The notes under the pieces were generated by a model that was not told the DNA's origin, did no database searches, and was given only the letters and a program-made list of their open reading frames with translations. DNA of 64,000 nt from Psychromicrobium silvestre (GTDB lineage Bacteria > Actinomycetota > Actinomycetes > Actinomycetales > Micrococcaceae): the NCBI RefSeq assembly GCF_013408295.1, contig NZ_JACBYQ010000002.1, positions 1,178,001-1,242,000 of the forward strand, written 5' to 3'. The first letter of the stretch is position 1, and every line of letters starts with the position of its first letter. Below are positions 1-8,271 of this stretch, one piece after another. A program made the position numbers and the translations under genes.

Positions 1-909
1 GAAGCCAAGGGTTTCTTCCCGGTTTTGCTCACCCGTATCGGTCTGCTTCAGGCAAAGGCCAACCTGCTCCGCCCGGTGCGGGCGCTACAGCTCTATTCGC
101 TGCGGCACGGTCCCCTGATGGCAGCGGGCTCCGCCTACAATATGTTCTTCTCGGTCGCGGCCATGCTGGTTGCGGGGTTCTCGATTTTCGGCCTGGTGGC
201 GGCGGACAACAAGGATTTACAGGACTTTGTGGTGCAAACGGTGGCCAAATCCACTCCCGGACTTATCGACACCGGACAAGGCGGCTTGGCGAAACCGGAC
301 GATCTATTCGGTAGCGGCGGCGGTTTCGGCATTACCCTGATCGTTTCGCTGCTGACCCTGCTTTTTACTTCTCTGGGGTGGATCTCGGGGCTGCGAGAGG
401 GGATTCGTGGCGTATTCGGCCTTGAAGCGGCCCAGGCCAACCCGGTGCTGCGGATCCTCAAGGATGCCGCGACGCTGATCGGTCTGGGGGTCGCGCTGCT
501 GCTGACCTCGGCGATCGGGCTGGGGGCCGCCACCGTGTTGCAGGGGTTGTTGGGCTTGATTGGCTTGGACTCCTTTGCGGCGGCTGGCTGGTTGCTGTCC
601 ACGGTGGTGGCTCTACTGCTCGACTTTGTGGTGGCGATTGTCCTTTTTCGGGTGGCTTCCCAAGTGGAGATGCCCCGGGCAACGCTCTGGCAGACCGCCC
701 TGATCGCCGCCGTGGGATCGACGTTGCTCCGCTGTCTCTCCGGTTTTCTGCTGGCGAATGTCGCCAGGAATCCTCTACTCGCGCCGTTCTCGGTGATCCT
801 CGGCCTCTTTGTTTGGTTCTACTTACTGTCCCAGGTGTATCTGATTGCGGCCGGTTGGGGAGCGGTACGGGTCGAGGACCAAAAGCCAACTCAACGCCGT
901 CGTGCATAA
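1..909 (+). CDS. YihY/BrkB-family inner-membrane protein, 5' end outside window
   Basis: Integral membrane protein of the YihY/BrkB (virulence factor BrkB, UPF0761) family; the transport or envelope role of this family is not settled. The frame is open from base 1, so the gene probably starts left of the window; a TTG at 25 is the first possible internal start but removes family-typical N-terminal sequence. Visible are the family motif around GPLMAAGSAYNMFFS, then about six hydrophobic segments, and the conserved FVWFYLLSQVYLIAAGW near the C-terminus. It ends with a short basic tail. It converges on sdhB; the gap holds a long palindrome. Family assignment is firm, function is not. Confidence 0.85.
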   Translation, partial: EAKGFFPVLLTRIGLLQAKANLLRPVRALQLYSLRHGPLMAAGSAYNMFFSVAAMLVAGFSIFGLVAADNKDLQDFVVQTVAKSTPGLIDTGQGGLAKPDDLFGSGGGFGITLIVSLLTLLFTSLGWISGLREGIRGVFGLEAAQANPVLRILKDAATLIGLGVALLLTSAIGLGAATVLQGLLGLIGLDSFAAAGWLLSTVVALLLDFVVAIVLFRVASQVEMPRATLWQTALIAAVGSTLLRCLSGFLLANVARNPLLAPFSVILGLFVWFYLLSQVYLIAAGWGAVRVEDQKPTQRRRA

Positions 910-931
910 CCCCCTCTTACCCGCTCCCTTA

Positions 932-1026
932 ACCCAGTTGTCCCACTGAATGTTGCGGATGAGGCAGAAGTGAACCCGAAAGGTTCACATCCGTCACACC
1001 AGTCACATGCAGTGGGACAACTGGGT
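932..1026. repeat. Long interrupted palindrome with nested hairpins between convergent genes
   Basis: Bases 932-948 (ACCCAGTTGTCCCACTG) and 1010-1026 are a perfect 17-bp inverted repeat, 61 bp apart. Inside lie a second pair (CGGATG at 956-961 with CATCCG at 988-993) and a tight hairpin GTGAACC-CGAAA-GGTTCAC at 970-988. The flanks 911-931 and 1027-1042 are also roughly complementary pyrimidine/purine tracts. The position between brkB (+) and sdhB (-) fits a bidirectional terminator, but the length and nesting are more like a small mobile palindromic element. No second copy was seen in the window. Confidence 0.7.
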
Positions 1027-1046
1027 AAAGAAGAGGGAGGGGTGGA

Positions 1047-1859
1047 TTAGATTTGGCGGCTGAGGATGGCTTGTTTGACCTCGGAGATGGCCTTGGTGAC
1101 CTGAATGCCGCGGGGGCAAGCTTCCGAGCAGTTGAAGGTGGTCCGGCAGCGCCAGACGCCTTCCTTGTCATTGAGGATCTCCAGGCGCATATCCCCGGCA
1201 TCATCGCGAGAATCGAAGATGAAGCGGTGCGCGTTCACGATTGCGGCCGGGCCGAAGTACTGTCCATCGGTCCAGAACACCGGGCAGCTTGAGGTGCAGG
1301 CCGCACACAGGATGCACTTGGTGGTGTCGTCAAAGCGCTCACGCTCTTCGGCGGACTGCAAGCGCTCCTTGGTGGGCTCGTGGCCCTTATTGATCAGGAA
1401 GGGCATGATCTCGCGGTAGGACTGGAAGAAGGGCTCCATATCCACGATCAAGTCTTTTTCCACCGGCAGGCCCTTAATCGGCTCAACCGTGATCGGCTTC
1501 TTGGTGTCGAGATCCTTCAGCAGGGTCTTGCAAGCCAAGCGGTTGCGGCCGTTGATCCGCATCGCATCCGAACCGCAGACACCGTGGGCGCAGGAACGGC
1601 GGAAGGACAGCGTGCCGTCGTGCTCCCATTTGACCTTATGCAGGGCATCTAGCACCCGGTCGGTGCCGTACATGGTGAGTTTCCACTCGTCCCAGTGCGC
1701 TTCTTCCCCATCGGGGCCGCCGGCCTCGGGGTTGTAGCGACGCACCCGCAGAGTGATGTCGAAGGTCGGAATCTCCCCGCCACCGCCAACGCTTGCGGGC
1801 AAGGTGACCTTAGACGCCGGCTCCGGAGCGGTCTCGGCGGTCTCGATTGTGCTTGTCAT
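1047..1859 (-). CDS. sdhB: Succinate dehydrogenase iron-sulfur subunit
   Basis: Electron-transfer subunit of complex II, carrying electrons from SdhA FAD to the membrane quinone site. It is 270 residues long. The 2Fe-2S ligands are C90, C95, D98 and C110; the 4Fe-4S motif is CILCAAC with C182, C185, C188 plus C192, which leads into the second cluster region; the 3Fe-4S cluster region has C238, C244 and C248 followed by PRGI. The N-terminal ~30 residues are a low-complexity extension before the ferredoxin fold. The start codon shares a base with the sdhA stop (TGATG at 1857-1861), which indicates translational coupling. It is the last gene of sdhCDAB. Confidence 0.97.
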   Translation of the reverse strand: MTSTIETAETAPEPASKVTLPASVGGGGEIPTFDITLRVRRYNPEAGGPDGEEAHWDEWKLTMYGTDRVLDALHKVKWEHDGTLSFRRSCAHGVCGSDAMRINGRNRLACKTLLKDLDTKKPITVEPIKGLPVEKDLIVDMEPFFQSYREIMPFLINKGHEPTKERLQSAEERERFDDTTKCILCAACTSSCPVFWTDGQYFGPAAIVNAHRFIFDSRDDAGDMRLEILNDKEGVWRCRTTFNCSEACPRGIQVTKAISEVKQAILSRQI

Positions 1860-3622
1860 CAGTACTTCCTCACCATCGGCTCATAGCGGGTGAATACCAC
1901 CGGTTTAGTGTCCAAACGGATCCCGGCGATGTGCTCGGATTCGGCCTTGTCATCCAAATAAGCCATTGAATGCTTCATGAATTTCTCGTCGTCACGGTCC
2001 GGGAAGTCCTCACGGAAGTGACCGCCACGGGATTCCTGACGGTGCAGCGCGGCGACGGTCATTACCTTGGCCAGCTCCAGCAGGAAGCCCAGCTCGATGG
2101 CCTCAAGTAGGTCCAGGTTGAAGCGCTTGCCCTTGTCCTGAACCGTGATCCGTGAGTAACGTTCTTCCAGCGCCGCAATATCGGCCAGCGCCTTATCCAG
2201 GGTCTCCGCGGAGCGGAACACCTGCATGTTCGCATCCATGGTGTCCTGCAGTTCCTTGCGGATCGCAGCCACTTTCTCGCCGCCGTCGGAAGTGCGGATG
2301 TGATCGAGCAGCGACAGCGTATAAGCCTCGGGATCTTCGGGAAGCTCAACGAAGTCAGCGGTCTTGGCATATTCAGCGGCGGCGATACCGGCCCGCTTGC
2401 CGAAGACATTGATATCCAGCAGGGAGTTGGTGCCCAGCCGGTTGGAGCCATGAACCGAAACGCAGGCGACCTCACCGGCGGCGTAGAGGCCCGGGATCAC
2501 GGTGTCATTGTCCTGGAGGACCTCGGCGGTGATATTGGTCGGGATGCCGCCCATCGCGTAGTGCGCGGTGGGGAATACCGGTACCGGCTCGGTATAGGGC
2601 TCCACACCGAGGTAGGTACGGGCGAACTCGGTGATATCGGGCAGTTTTGCGTCGATATGCGCCGGCTCCAAGTGGGTCAGATCCAACAGCACGTAGTCCT
2701 TGTTCGGGCCGCAACCACGGCCTTCGCGGACTTCATTGGCCATCGAGCGAGCCACGATATCGCGCGGTGCCAGATCCTTAATGGTGGGAGCGTAGCGCTC
2801 CATAAAGCGCTCACCCTCCGAGTTACGCAGAATCGCGCCCTCGCCGCGGGCGGCTTCGGAAAGCAGAATGCCCAGACCAGCCAAGCCGGTCGGATGGAAC
2901 TGGAAGAACTCCATATCTTCCAAGGGGATGCCGCGACGGAAGGCGATGGCCATGCCATCACCGGTCAGGGTGTGTGCGTTCGAGGTGGTCTTGAAAACCT
3001 TGCCAGCGCCGCCCGAAGCGAAGACCACGGATTTGGCCTGGAAGACATGCAATTCACCGGAAGCCAGGTCATAGGAAACCACACCAGCCACCCGCTTCTG
3101 ACCATCGGCGTCCTCCACCGTGAGCAGGTCCAACACGTAGTACTCGTTGTAGAACTCAACCTGATGCTTGACGCAGTTTTGGTAGAGCGTCTGCAGAATC
3201 ATGTGCCCGGTACGGTCAGCGGCGTAGCAGGCGCGACGCACGGGAGCCTTACCGTGATCACGGGTGTGACCACCGAAGCGGCGCTGGTCAATCCGGCCTT
3301 CTGGGGTCCGGTTGAAGGGCAGCCCCATCTTCTCCAGATCCAGTACCGCGTCGATAGCTTCTTTCGCCATCACCTCGGCGGCATCCTGATCAACCAGGTA
3401 GTCACCGCCCTTGACGGTATCGAAGGTGTGCCATTCCCAGTTGTCTTCTTCGACGTTAGCCAATGCCGCGCACATACCGCCCTGGGCTGCACCGGTGTGC
3501 GAGCGGGTGGGGTAGAGCTTGGTCAGCACAGCGGTTCGAGCGCGTTGACCGGATTCGATGGCAGCGCGCATACCGGCACCGCCGGCTCCGACAATCACCA
3601 CATCGTACTTATGAACCTGCAT
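1859..3622 (-). CDS. sdhA: Succinate dehydrogenase flavoprotein subunit
   Basis: Catalytic FAD subunit that oxidises succinate to fumarate in the TCA cycle. It has 587 residues, normal for the family. It shows the N-terminal dinucleotide-binding motif VGAGGAGMRA, the covalent-FAD histidine in RSHTGAAQGG (H42), the active-site FHPTGL segment, AHYAMGGIPTN and GSNRLGTNSLLD. The ATG at 3622 has AAGGAG nine bases upstream. It follows sdhD by 42 bp and overlaps sdhB by one base. The large opposite-strand open frames here are codon-bias shadows. Confidence 0.98.
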   Translation of the reverse strand: MQVHKYDVVIVGAGGAGMRAAIESGQRARTAVLTKLYPTRSHTGAAQGGMCAALANVEEDNWEWHTFDTVKGGDYLVDQDAAEVMAKEAIDAVLDLEKMGLPFNRTPEGRIDQRRFGGHTRDHGKAPVRRACYAADRTGHMILQTLYQNCVKHQVEFYNEYYVLDLLTVEDADGQKRVAGVVSYDLASGELHVFQAKSVVFASGGAGKVFKTTSNAHTLTGDGMAIAFRRGIPLEDMEFFQFHPTGLAGLGILLSEAARGEGAILRNSEGERFMERYAPTIKDLAPRDIVARSMANEVREGRGCGPNKDYVLLDLTHLEPAHIDAKLPDITEFARTYLGVEPYTEPVPVFPTAHYAMGGIPTNITAEVLQDNDTVIPGLYAAGEVACVSVHGSNRLGTNSLLDINVFGKRAGIAAAEYAKTADFVELPEDPEAYTLSLLDHIRTSDGGEKVAAIRKELQDTMDANMQVFRSAETLDKALADIAALEERYSRITVQDKGKRFNLDLLEAIELGFLLELAKVMTVAALHRQESRGGHFREDFPDRDDEKFMKHSMAYLDDKAESEHIAGIRLDTKPVVFTRYEPMVRKY

Positions 3623-3664
3623 GCAACCACTCCTTGAGAGGCAAAAAGAAAATCTGAGAGAAAA

Positions 3665-4138
3665 TTAGGGGGCGGGGCAGAAGCTGCCCTGCAGCGGCAC
3701 GCCGTCCGCTCCGACCGCGCAGGGATCGAAGGTGAAGATCACCAGGGTGCCCAGCGTGATAATGACCACGGTGGCGATGTACAGCACGGTCTTCAGGGTG
3801 ATTCGGGTGCCGTTGCGTTCCGCGTAGTCATTGATGATGGTGCGCACGCCGTTGGTGCCATGCAGCATGGCGAGCCAGAGCATGAGTAGATCCCAGATCT
3901 GCCAGAACGGGCTGGACCACTTACCAGCCACGAAGCCGAAGTCGATGGCATGAACGCCCTCGCCGACCATTAGGTTGACGAAGAGGTGGCCAAAGATGAG
4001 CACTACCAGAACTACGCCGGAGAGCCGCATGAAGAGCCAGGCAAACATCTCGAACTTAGAGCCTGAACCCTTGTTCCGGCTGTATTTGACCTGCGATTTG
4101 CTCGCTTTCCCGCTACGGGGAGCTTCGATGGCGGTCAT
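3665..4138 (-). CDS. sdhD: Succinate dehydrogenase hydrophobic membrane anchor subunit
   Basis: Membrane anchor of complex II that helps form the quinone and haem site. The ATG at 4138 (MTAIEAPRSG) is chosen because it lies one base after the sdhC stop and has GGAGG upstream at about 4146-4152; the longer frame to 4171 would run into sdhC. The 157-residue product has a charged N-terminus and three membrane segments (roughly residues 31-53, 68-92 and 112-132), with a histidine in AMLHGTNGVRT typical of haem/quinone-site helices. The C-terminus has two cysteines of unknown role. Confidence 0.93.
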   Translation of the reverse strand: MTAIEAPRSGKASKSQVKYSRNKGSGSKFEMFAWLFMRLSGVVLVVLIFGHLFVNLMVGEGVHAIDFGFVAGKWSSPFWQIWDLLMLWLAMLHGTNGVRTIINDYAERNGTRITLKTVLYIATVVIITLGTLVIFTFDPCAVGADGVPLQGSFCPAP

Positions 4139-4139
4139 A

Positions 4140-4532
4140 TTAGTGGCCTCCCCACAGTGGCGGGAGCACAATGCTCAATTGTCGGATCAGGAAGGGGACC
4201 ATGGTGACGACCCACAGGCCGAGCACACCCCAAAGCAACTGACGCTGGTACTTGGGGCCCTTCTTCCAGAAGTCCACCAAGATAATCCGTAGGCCGTTGA
4301 AGGCATGGAAGACGATTGCGGCAACAAGTGCAGCCTCGCCCAGTCCCATCAGCGGATTCTTGTAGGTGCCGATTACGGCGTTGTAAGCCTCCGGTGAAAC
4401 GCGTACCAAGGAGGTGTCCAGAACATGGACCAATAAGAAGAAGAAAATCACCACACCGGTGACTCGATGCCCCACCCAGGACCACATGCCTTCATGGCCG
4501 CGGTATAGGGTGCCAGCTGGTTTCGTCGGCAC
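4140..4532 (-). CDS. sdhC: Succinate dehydrogenase cytochrome b556 subunit
   Basis: Membrane anchor and cytochrome b subunit of complex II. I place the start at GTG 4532 (VPTKPAGTLY) because a strong AGGAGG lies eight bases upstream at 4541-4546; the frame could begin at GTG 4556, but that would put the ribosome site inside the gene. The 130-residue protein has the family motif GHRVTG (H22), three membrane helices and HAFNGLR with a second conserved histidine. It is the first gene of sdhCDAB. The 250-bp gap to the divergent manC must hold its promoter; TTAGGCTT-like words recur there but no operator can be assigned. Confidence 0.93.
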   Translation of the reverse strand: MPTKPAGTLYRGHEGMWSWVGHRVTGVVIFFFLLVHVLDTSLVRVSPEAYNAVIGTYKNPLMGLGEAALVAAIVFHAFNGLRIILVDFWKKGPKYQRQLLWGVLGLWVVTMVPFLIRQLSIVLPPLWGGH

Positions 4533-4783
4533 TGAATAAACCTCCTGGTAATGCACAGCAACATTTGTGCAAGGTGCTGCTCGCCTAAGCCAAATCTAGG
4601 CTTCGCTCACAGCTTACTCAACTTAGGCTTCCCTTTCTCTGTGCAGCAGGTCACAAGGCGCTAATTCTCGGCCCCAGGGCTGCCGGAGAGCCAAGTCAGG
4701 AAGTAGGACGGCGGTAATGGCCACTCGATTCAACCTTGGGAAATGCCGGGGTTCATGAGGCAAACAGGCTAAAGTAGTCCGCA

Positions 4784-5920
4784 ATGACTTCCAACGATTT
4801 GAGCGACGAGCAGCAGACGGCGCTAGACCATTTCCATGCAGTGATTCCGGCTGGCGGGGTTGGTACCCGGCTTTGGCCGCTTTCCCGCGCCGCAGCCCCC
4901 AAGTTTTTGCATGACCTGACCGGCTCCGGCAGCACCTTACTCCGAGCCACCTATGACCGGCTGACACCCTTGGCGAGTGACCGCATGATGGTGGTGACCG
5001 GCGTCGCTCATCGCGAAGCGGTCTGCCGGCAGTTGCCCGAGGTGCCTGATTCTGAACTGGTTTTGGAGAGCGAGCCCAAGGATTCGGCCGCGGCCATTGG
5101 TTTGGCTGCCGCGATCCTTTACCGACGCGACCCGGAGATCATTATGGGGTCTTTTGCTGCCGACCATGTGATCAGTCCCGACTCGGTTTTCCAGTCCGCG
5201 GTGCACGAGGCGATCCTCACGGCCGCTACCGGGAAGATCGTGACCATCGGGATCACGCCCACACACGCCTCCACCGGTTTTGGGTATATCCGGACCGGCG
5301 CACCTCTGGAAGTCGCCGGCGCACCGAACGCTCACGCCGTCGTCGAGTTCGTCGAGAAACCGGATCAGGCAACCGCGGAGAAGTATCTCAAGAGCGGTGA
5401 CTACAGCTGGAACGCCGGGATGTTCGTTGCCCCGGTGGCACTGCTGCTGCAACATCTGGCTGCGAATGAACCCGAATTGCATGCTGGCCTCACCGAGATC
5501 GCCGATGCTTGGGACACCGCCGAAAGAGATGAAGTGACCGCGCGGGTCTGGCCCACGTTGCCGAAGATCGCCATTGATTACGCTGTTGCCGAGCCGGCCG
5601 CCGCGGCGGGCGATGTGGCAGTGATTCCGGCGGCTTTCAGCTGGGACGACGTTGGCGATTTCGCTGCCATTGGCAGGCTCAACAGTGCCAATGAAGTGGA
5701 TGATGTGACGGTTCTTGGCGATGGTGCCCGGGTCTTCACCGAGGATGCCTCGGGTGTGGTGGTGACCGATACCAAGCGAGTGATCGCGCTGATTGGCATT
5801 GACGACGTGGTGATCGTGGACACTCCCGACGCGCTTCTGGTAACAACGACGGCGCACGCCCAGCGAGTCAAGGCCGCGGTCGATGCACTCAAGGCCAATG
5901 GCGATATGGACGTACTCTAG
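4784..5920 (+). CDS. manC: Mannose-1-phosphate guanylyltransferase
   Basis: Makes GDP-mannose from mannose-1-phosphate and GTP, feeding glycan and glycolipid mannosylation. It has 378 residues with the nucleotidyltransferase signature PAGGVGTRLWPLSR near residue 22, a downstream FLHDLTG segment with the family lysine just before it, and EFVEKPD in the middle. It lacks the C-terminal cupin isomerase domain of bifunctional ManC/AlgA enzymes, so it is the short actinobacterial type. ATG start. Transcribed divergently from sdhCDAB. A weaker alternative is another hexose-1-phosphate guanylyltransferase. Confidence 0.9.
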   Translation: MTSNDLSDEQQTALDHFHAVIPAGGVGTRLWPLSRAAAPKFLHDLTGSGSTLLRATYDRLTPLASDRMMVVTGVAHREAVCRQLPEVPDSELVLESEPKDSAAAIGLAAAILYRRDPEIIMGSFAADHVISPDSVFQSAVHEAILTAATGKIVTIGITPTHASTGFGYIRTGAPLEVAGAPNAHAVVEFVEKPDQATAEKYLKSGDYSWNAGMFVAPVALLLQHLAANEPELHAGLTEIADAWDTAERDEVTARVWPTLPKIAIDYAVAEPAAAAGDVAVIPAAFSWDDVGDFAAIGRLNSANEVDDVTVLGDGARVFTEDASGVVVTDTKRVIALIGIDDVVIVDTPDALLVTTTAHAQRVKAAVDALKANGDMDVL

Positions 5921-5930
5921 CTTTTCTTGA

Positions 5931-6004
5931 GCGCGAGTTCGCGTCCTAGTCACCAATTCGCCCGTAAAACCCCGCGAATCCGAGAAGCGGAAGCGAACTC
6001 GCGC
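5931..6004. repeat. Inverted-repeat element with nested hairpin
   Basis: GCGCGAGTTCGC at 5931-5942 is perfectly complementary to 5993-6004, and ATTCGC (5956-5961) pairs with GCGAAT (5974-5979) inside the loop. It starts ten bases after the manC stop, so it may terminate manC. There is no clear T-run after it. Its nested form resembles the element at 932-1026 but the sequence differs. Confidence 0.5.
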
Positions 6005-6080
6005 CTTGGGTGGGGCTTAGATGAACGCCCTGTTACGCAGCGGTATCGAGGAAGTGGCAGCCAGTCGCTAGAGTTTCGTT

Positions 6081-7283
6081 GTGCGCAATTACTCTCCGGA
6101 AACTGAATCGACCGAGTTGATCGGCCCCTGGCTGGAACCGCTGCTCGGCGAACTACTCGAATTCCGACGGGATTTGCACGCACACCCCGAGCTCTCCCGG
6201 CAGGAACACCGAACCACCGATAAGATCTCCGAGCGGCTCAGCGCCGCGGGCTTGGAGCCGCGCAGGCTCAAGGGCACCGGCGTGGTGGTGGATATCGGGG
6301 AAGGCCCGATTGCGACCGCGCTGCGCGGCGACATCGACGCGTTGCCGGTGATCGAGGAAACTGGCTTACCTTTCGCCTCCACTAATCACGGAGTGACGCA
6401 CGCCTGCGGACACGATGTGCACACCACCACGATGCTCGGCATTGCCTTGGTGCTCTCCGAAATCCATCGGGATAGGCCGCTGGGTGCCACGATACGAATC
6501 ATTTTCCAGCCTGCCGAGGAGACTCAGCCGGGCGGTGCGCTGGACTGCATTGCGCAAGATGTTCTGGTCGGAGTGCCGCGGATCATGGCCTTGCACTGTG
6601 ACCCACGGATCGACGTCGGAAAGGTGGGTACCCGAATCGGAGCCATCACCTCCGCCTCGGACACCATTAAGATCGAGCTGACCGGCCGCGGCGGGCATAC
6701 CTCTCGGCCGCATCTGACAGAAGATCTAGTTTTCGCGCTTGCCGAGATTGCTATTAATGTGCCTGCCGTACTGTCCCGCCGGATAGATGTGCGCAGCGGA
6801 GTCTCAGTGGTTTGGGGACAGATCCAGGCCGGAGCTGCGCCGAACGCGATCCCGGCAAATGGTTTCATGGCTGGCACCATGCGCTGCTTGGATCGGGATG
6901 CCTGGCATTCCGCGGGTGAGCTGCTCGACGAAGTGGTGCAGCAGGTTGCGGCCCCCTACGGCGTGGACGTGCATTTGGAACACATCCGCGGCGTTCCGCC
7001 GGTGGTCAACTCCGAGCACGAGACGGCGATTATTGAGGCTTCAGCCCGCGCCGAGTTGGGGGAGGACGCTGTGGTGCTGACGCCGCAGTCGATGGGCGGT
7101 GAGGACTTCGCCTGGTTCTTGCAGGATATTCCGGGTGCCATGATGCGGTTGGGGACGCACACCCCTGGCGGTGAGGTCTACGATCTACATCGCGGCGATT
7201 ATGTGCTCAATGAAGACGCGCTGGCCAATGGCATCAGGGTGCTCGCGGCGGCAGCATTACGCACTATCGGCGAGCAGCACTAG
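6081..7283 (+). CDS. M20D-family metal-dependent amidohydrolase (hippurate / N-acyl amino acid hydrolase type)
   Basis: Cytoplasmic zinc or manganese peptidase-like enzyme that probably cleaves an N-acyl amino acid or related amide; the substrate cannot be told from sequence. The 400-residue length is typical. Visible are FRRDLHAHPELS, RGDIDALP, the metal-site THACGHDVHTT, FQPAEETQPGGA, the dimerisation-domain motif GRGGHTSRPH and the late MGGEDFAWF. The start is a GTG at 6081 with no strong ribosome site. It stands alone between manC and the ohrR operator. Confidence 0.88.
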   Translation: MRNYSPETESTELIGPWLEPLLGELLEFRRDLHAHPELSRQEHRTTDKISERLSAAGLEPRRLKGTGVVVDIGEGPIATALRGDIDALPVIEETGLPFASTNHGVTHACGHDVHTTTMLGIALVLSEIHRDRPLGATIRIIFQPAEETQPGGALDCIAQDVLVGVPRIMALHCDPRIDVGKVGTRIGAITSASDTIKIELTGRGGHTSRPHLTEDLVFALAEIAINVPAVLSRRIDVRSGVSVVWGQIQAGAAPNAIPANGFMAGTMRCLDRDAWHSAGELLDEVVQQVAAPYGVDVHLEHIRGVPPVVNSEHETAIIEASARAELGEDAVVLTPQSMGGEDFAWFLQDIPGAMMRLGTHTPGGEVYDLHRGDYVLNEDALANGIRVLAAAALRTIGEQH

Positions 7284-7325
7284 GCGGCTTCCTCCTCTGA
7301 GCGAGGTTTTGCCTCATCGAGGTTT

Positions 7326-7355
7326 CACAATTAAGTTGTGCACAATTTAATTGTG
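7326..7355. promoter_or_regulatory. OhrR operator: two tandem 15-bp near-palindromes
   Basis: CACAATTAAGTTGTG (7326-7340) is followed without a gap by CACAATTTAATTGTG (7341-7355), 15 bases before the ohrR ATG. This closely resembles the known Bacillus OhrR operator, which has tandem AATTAAATTGTA-type palindromes. It fits autorepression of ohrR-ohr that is relieved by organic peroxides. Confidence 0.8.
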
Positions 7356-7370
7356 GACTACGATCAAATC

Positions 7371-7805
7371 ATGACGGAACGCCAAGCGCTCAAGAAGCAA
7401 ACCTGCTTCGCGCTGTATTCGACCTCTCGGTCTTTTACCGCCGCCTATCGGCCGCTATTAGACTCACTCGGCCTGACCTACCCGCAATACCTGGTCCTGC
7501 TGTTGCTCTGGGAGCAAGATCAGGCAAGCGTCAACGAACTTGGCGAGGCCTTGCAGCTGGACTCTGGCACGCTCTCACCACTGCTCAAACGGATGGAAAC
7601 GGCTGGTCTCATCAGGCGTCACCGGGCGGCCGAAGATGAGCGTCGGGTTCAAGTGGAACTGACCGACGACGGCGTAGCGCTCCATCAGCGAGTCACTTCC
7701 GTTCAGCAGGAGCTGGCTGCGAAAGCCGGAATCACGGCCGAGGAAGCGGAGCAACTCTGCCAAATCCTCGCGAAGCTCAATAATTCACTTCGCGACAATC
7801 TCTGA
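7371..7805 (+). CDS. ohrR: MarR-family organic-peroxide repressor OhrR
   Basis: One-cysteine MarR-type repressor that senses organic hydroperoxides by oxidation of an N-terminal cysteine. The 144-residue protein starts at ATG 7371; the frame is open further upstream through the operator, but that start is unlikely. C12 lies in KQTCFALYSTSR, matching the reactive cysteine of Bacillus OhrR, and the family block LTYPQYLVLLLLWE follows. The winged helix spans about residues 45-105 with DERRVQVELT in the wing. It is next to ohr, its usual target, and preceded by a matching operator. Confidence 0.93.
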   Translation: MTERQALKKQTCFALYSTSRSFTAAYRPLLDSLGLTYPQYLVLLLLWEQDQASVNELGEALQLDSGTLSPLLKRMETAGLIRRHRAAEDERRVQVELTDDGVALHQRVTSVQQELAAKAGITAEEAEQLCQILAKLNNSLRDNL

Positions 7806-7842
7806 ACACCTCAACTCTGAATCACTATCAAATAGGAGCATC

Positions 7843-8271
7843 ATGAAAGTCCTCTACACCGCAGAAGCATTGGCCACCGGAGAAGGACGGGACGGGCAAG
7901 CCCGTACCTCGGACGGCAAGCTCGAGGTAAAGCTCGCTAGCCCGGTAGAACTCGGCGGTAACGGCGAGGGTACCAACCCGGAGCAGCTCTTCGCGGCCGG
8001 CTATGGCGCTTGTTTCCACTCCGCGCTGCGGGTGGTGGCCCGCCGTCAGAAGGCAGATGTGAGCGATTCAAGCGTCCGCGCCAAGGTGGACTTTGGTGCC
8101 AACGGCCAGGGTGGCTACGGATTGGGTGTACACCTTGAGGTTTCCTTGCCCAAAGTTGATGCAGCCACCGCTCAGGCTTTAGTCGAGGCCGCGCACCAGG
8201 TCTGCCCCTACTCCAATGCCACTCGCGGCAATATCGAGGTCGAGCTGACCGTGGTAGAGGCTGCCGCATGA
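7843..8271 (+). CDS. ohr: Organic hydroperoxide resistance peroxidase Ohr
   Basis: Thiol peroxidase that reduces fatty-acid and other organic hydroperoxides using lipoylated-protein or similar thiols. The 142-residue length is typical for Ohr. The two catalytic cysteines are C57 in GYGACFHSAL and C121 in HQVCPYSNATRGN, the exact Ohr rather than OsmC pattern. A ribosome site AGGAG lies before ATG 7843. It is 37 bp downstream of ohrR and overlaps the next gene by ATGA, so a three-gene unit is likely. Confidence 0.95.
   Translation: MKVLYTAEALATGEGRDGQARTSDGKLEVKLASPVELGGNGEGTNPEQLFAAGYGACFHSALRVVARRQKADVSDSSVRAKVDFGANGQGGYGLGVHLEVSLPKVDAATAQALVEAAHQVCPYSNATRGNIEVELTVVEAAA

Noticed and set aside
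2300-3637. Long open frame (445 codons) opposite sdhA
   Set aside because: It lies fully antisense to sdhA and reads as a mirror of its codon bias; no ribosome site or family motif.
4557-4783. TTAGGCTT-like words as an iron (DtxR/IdeR) box upstream of sdhC
   Set aside because: Only half-site similarity, no palindromic 19-bp box can be formed.
4937-5956. Open frame of 339 codons opposite manC
   Set aside because: Antisense shadow of a confidently identified gene; composition Arg/His-rich without domains.
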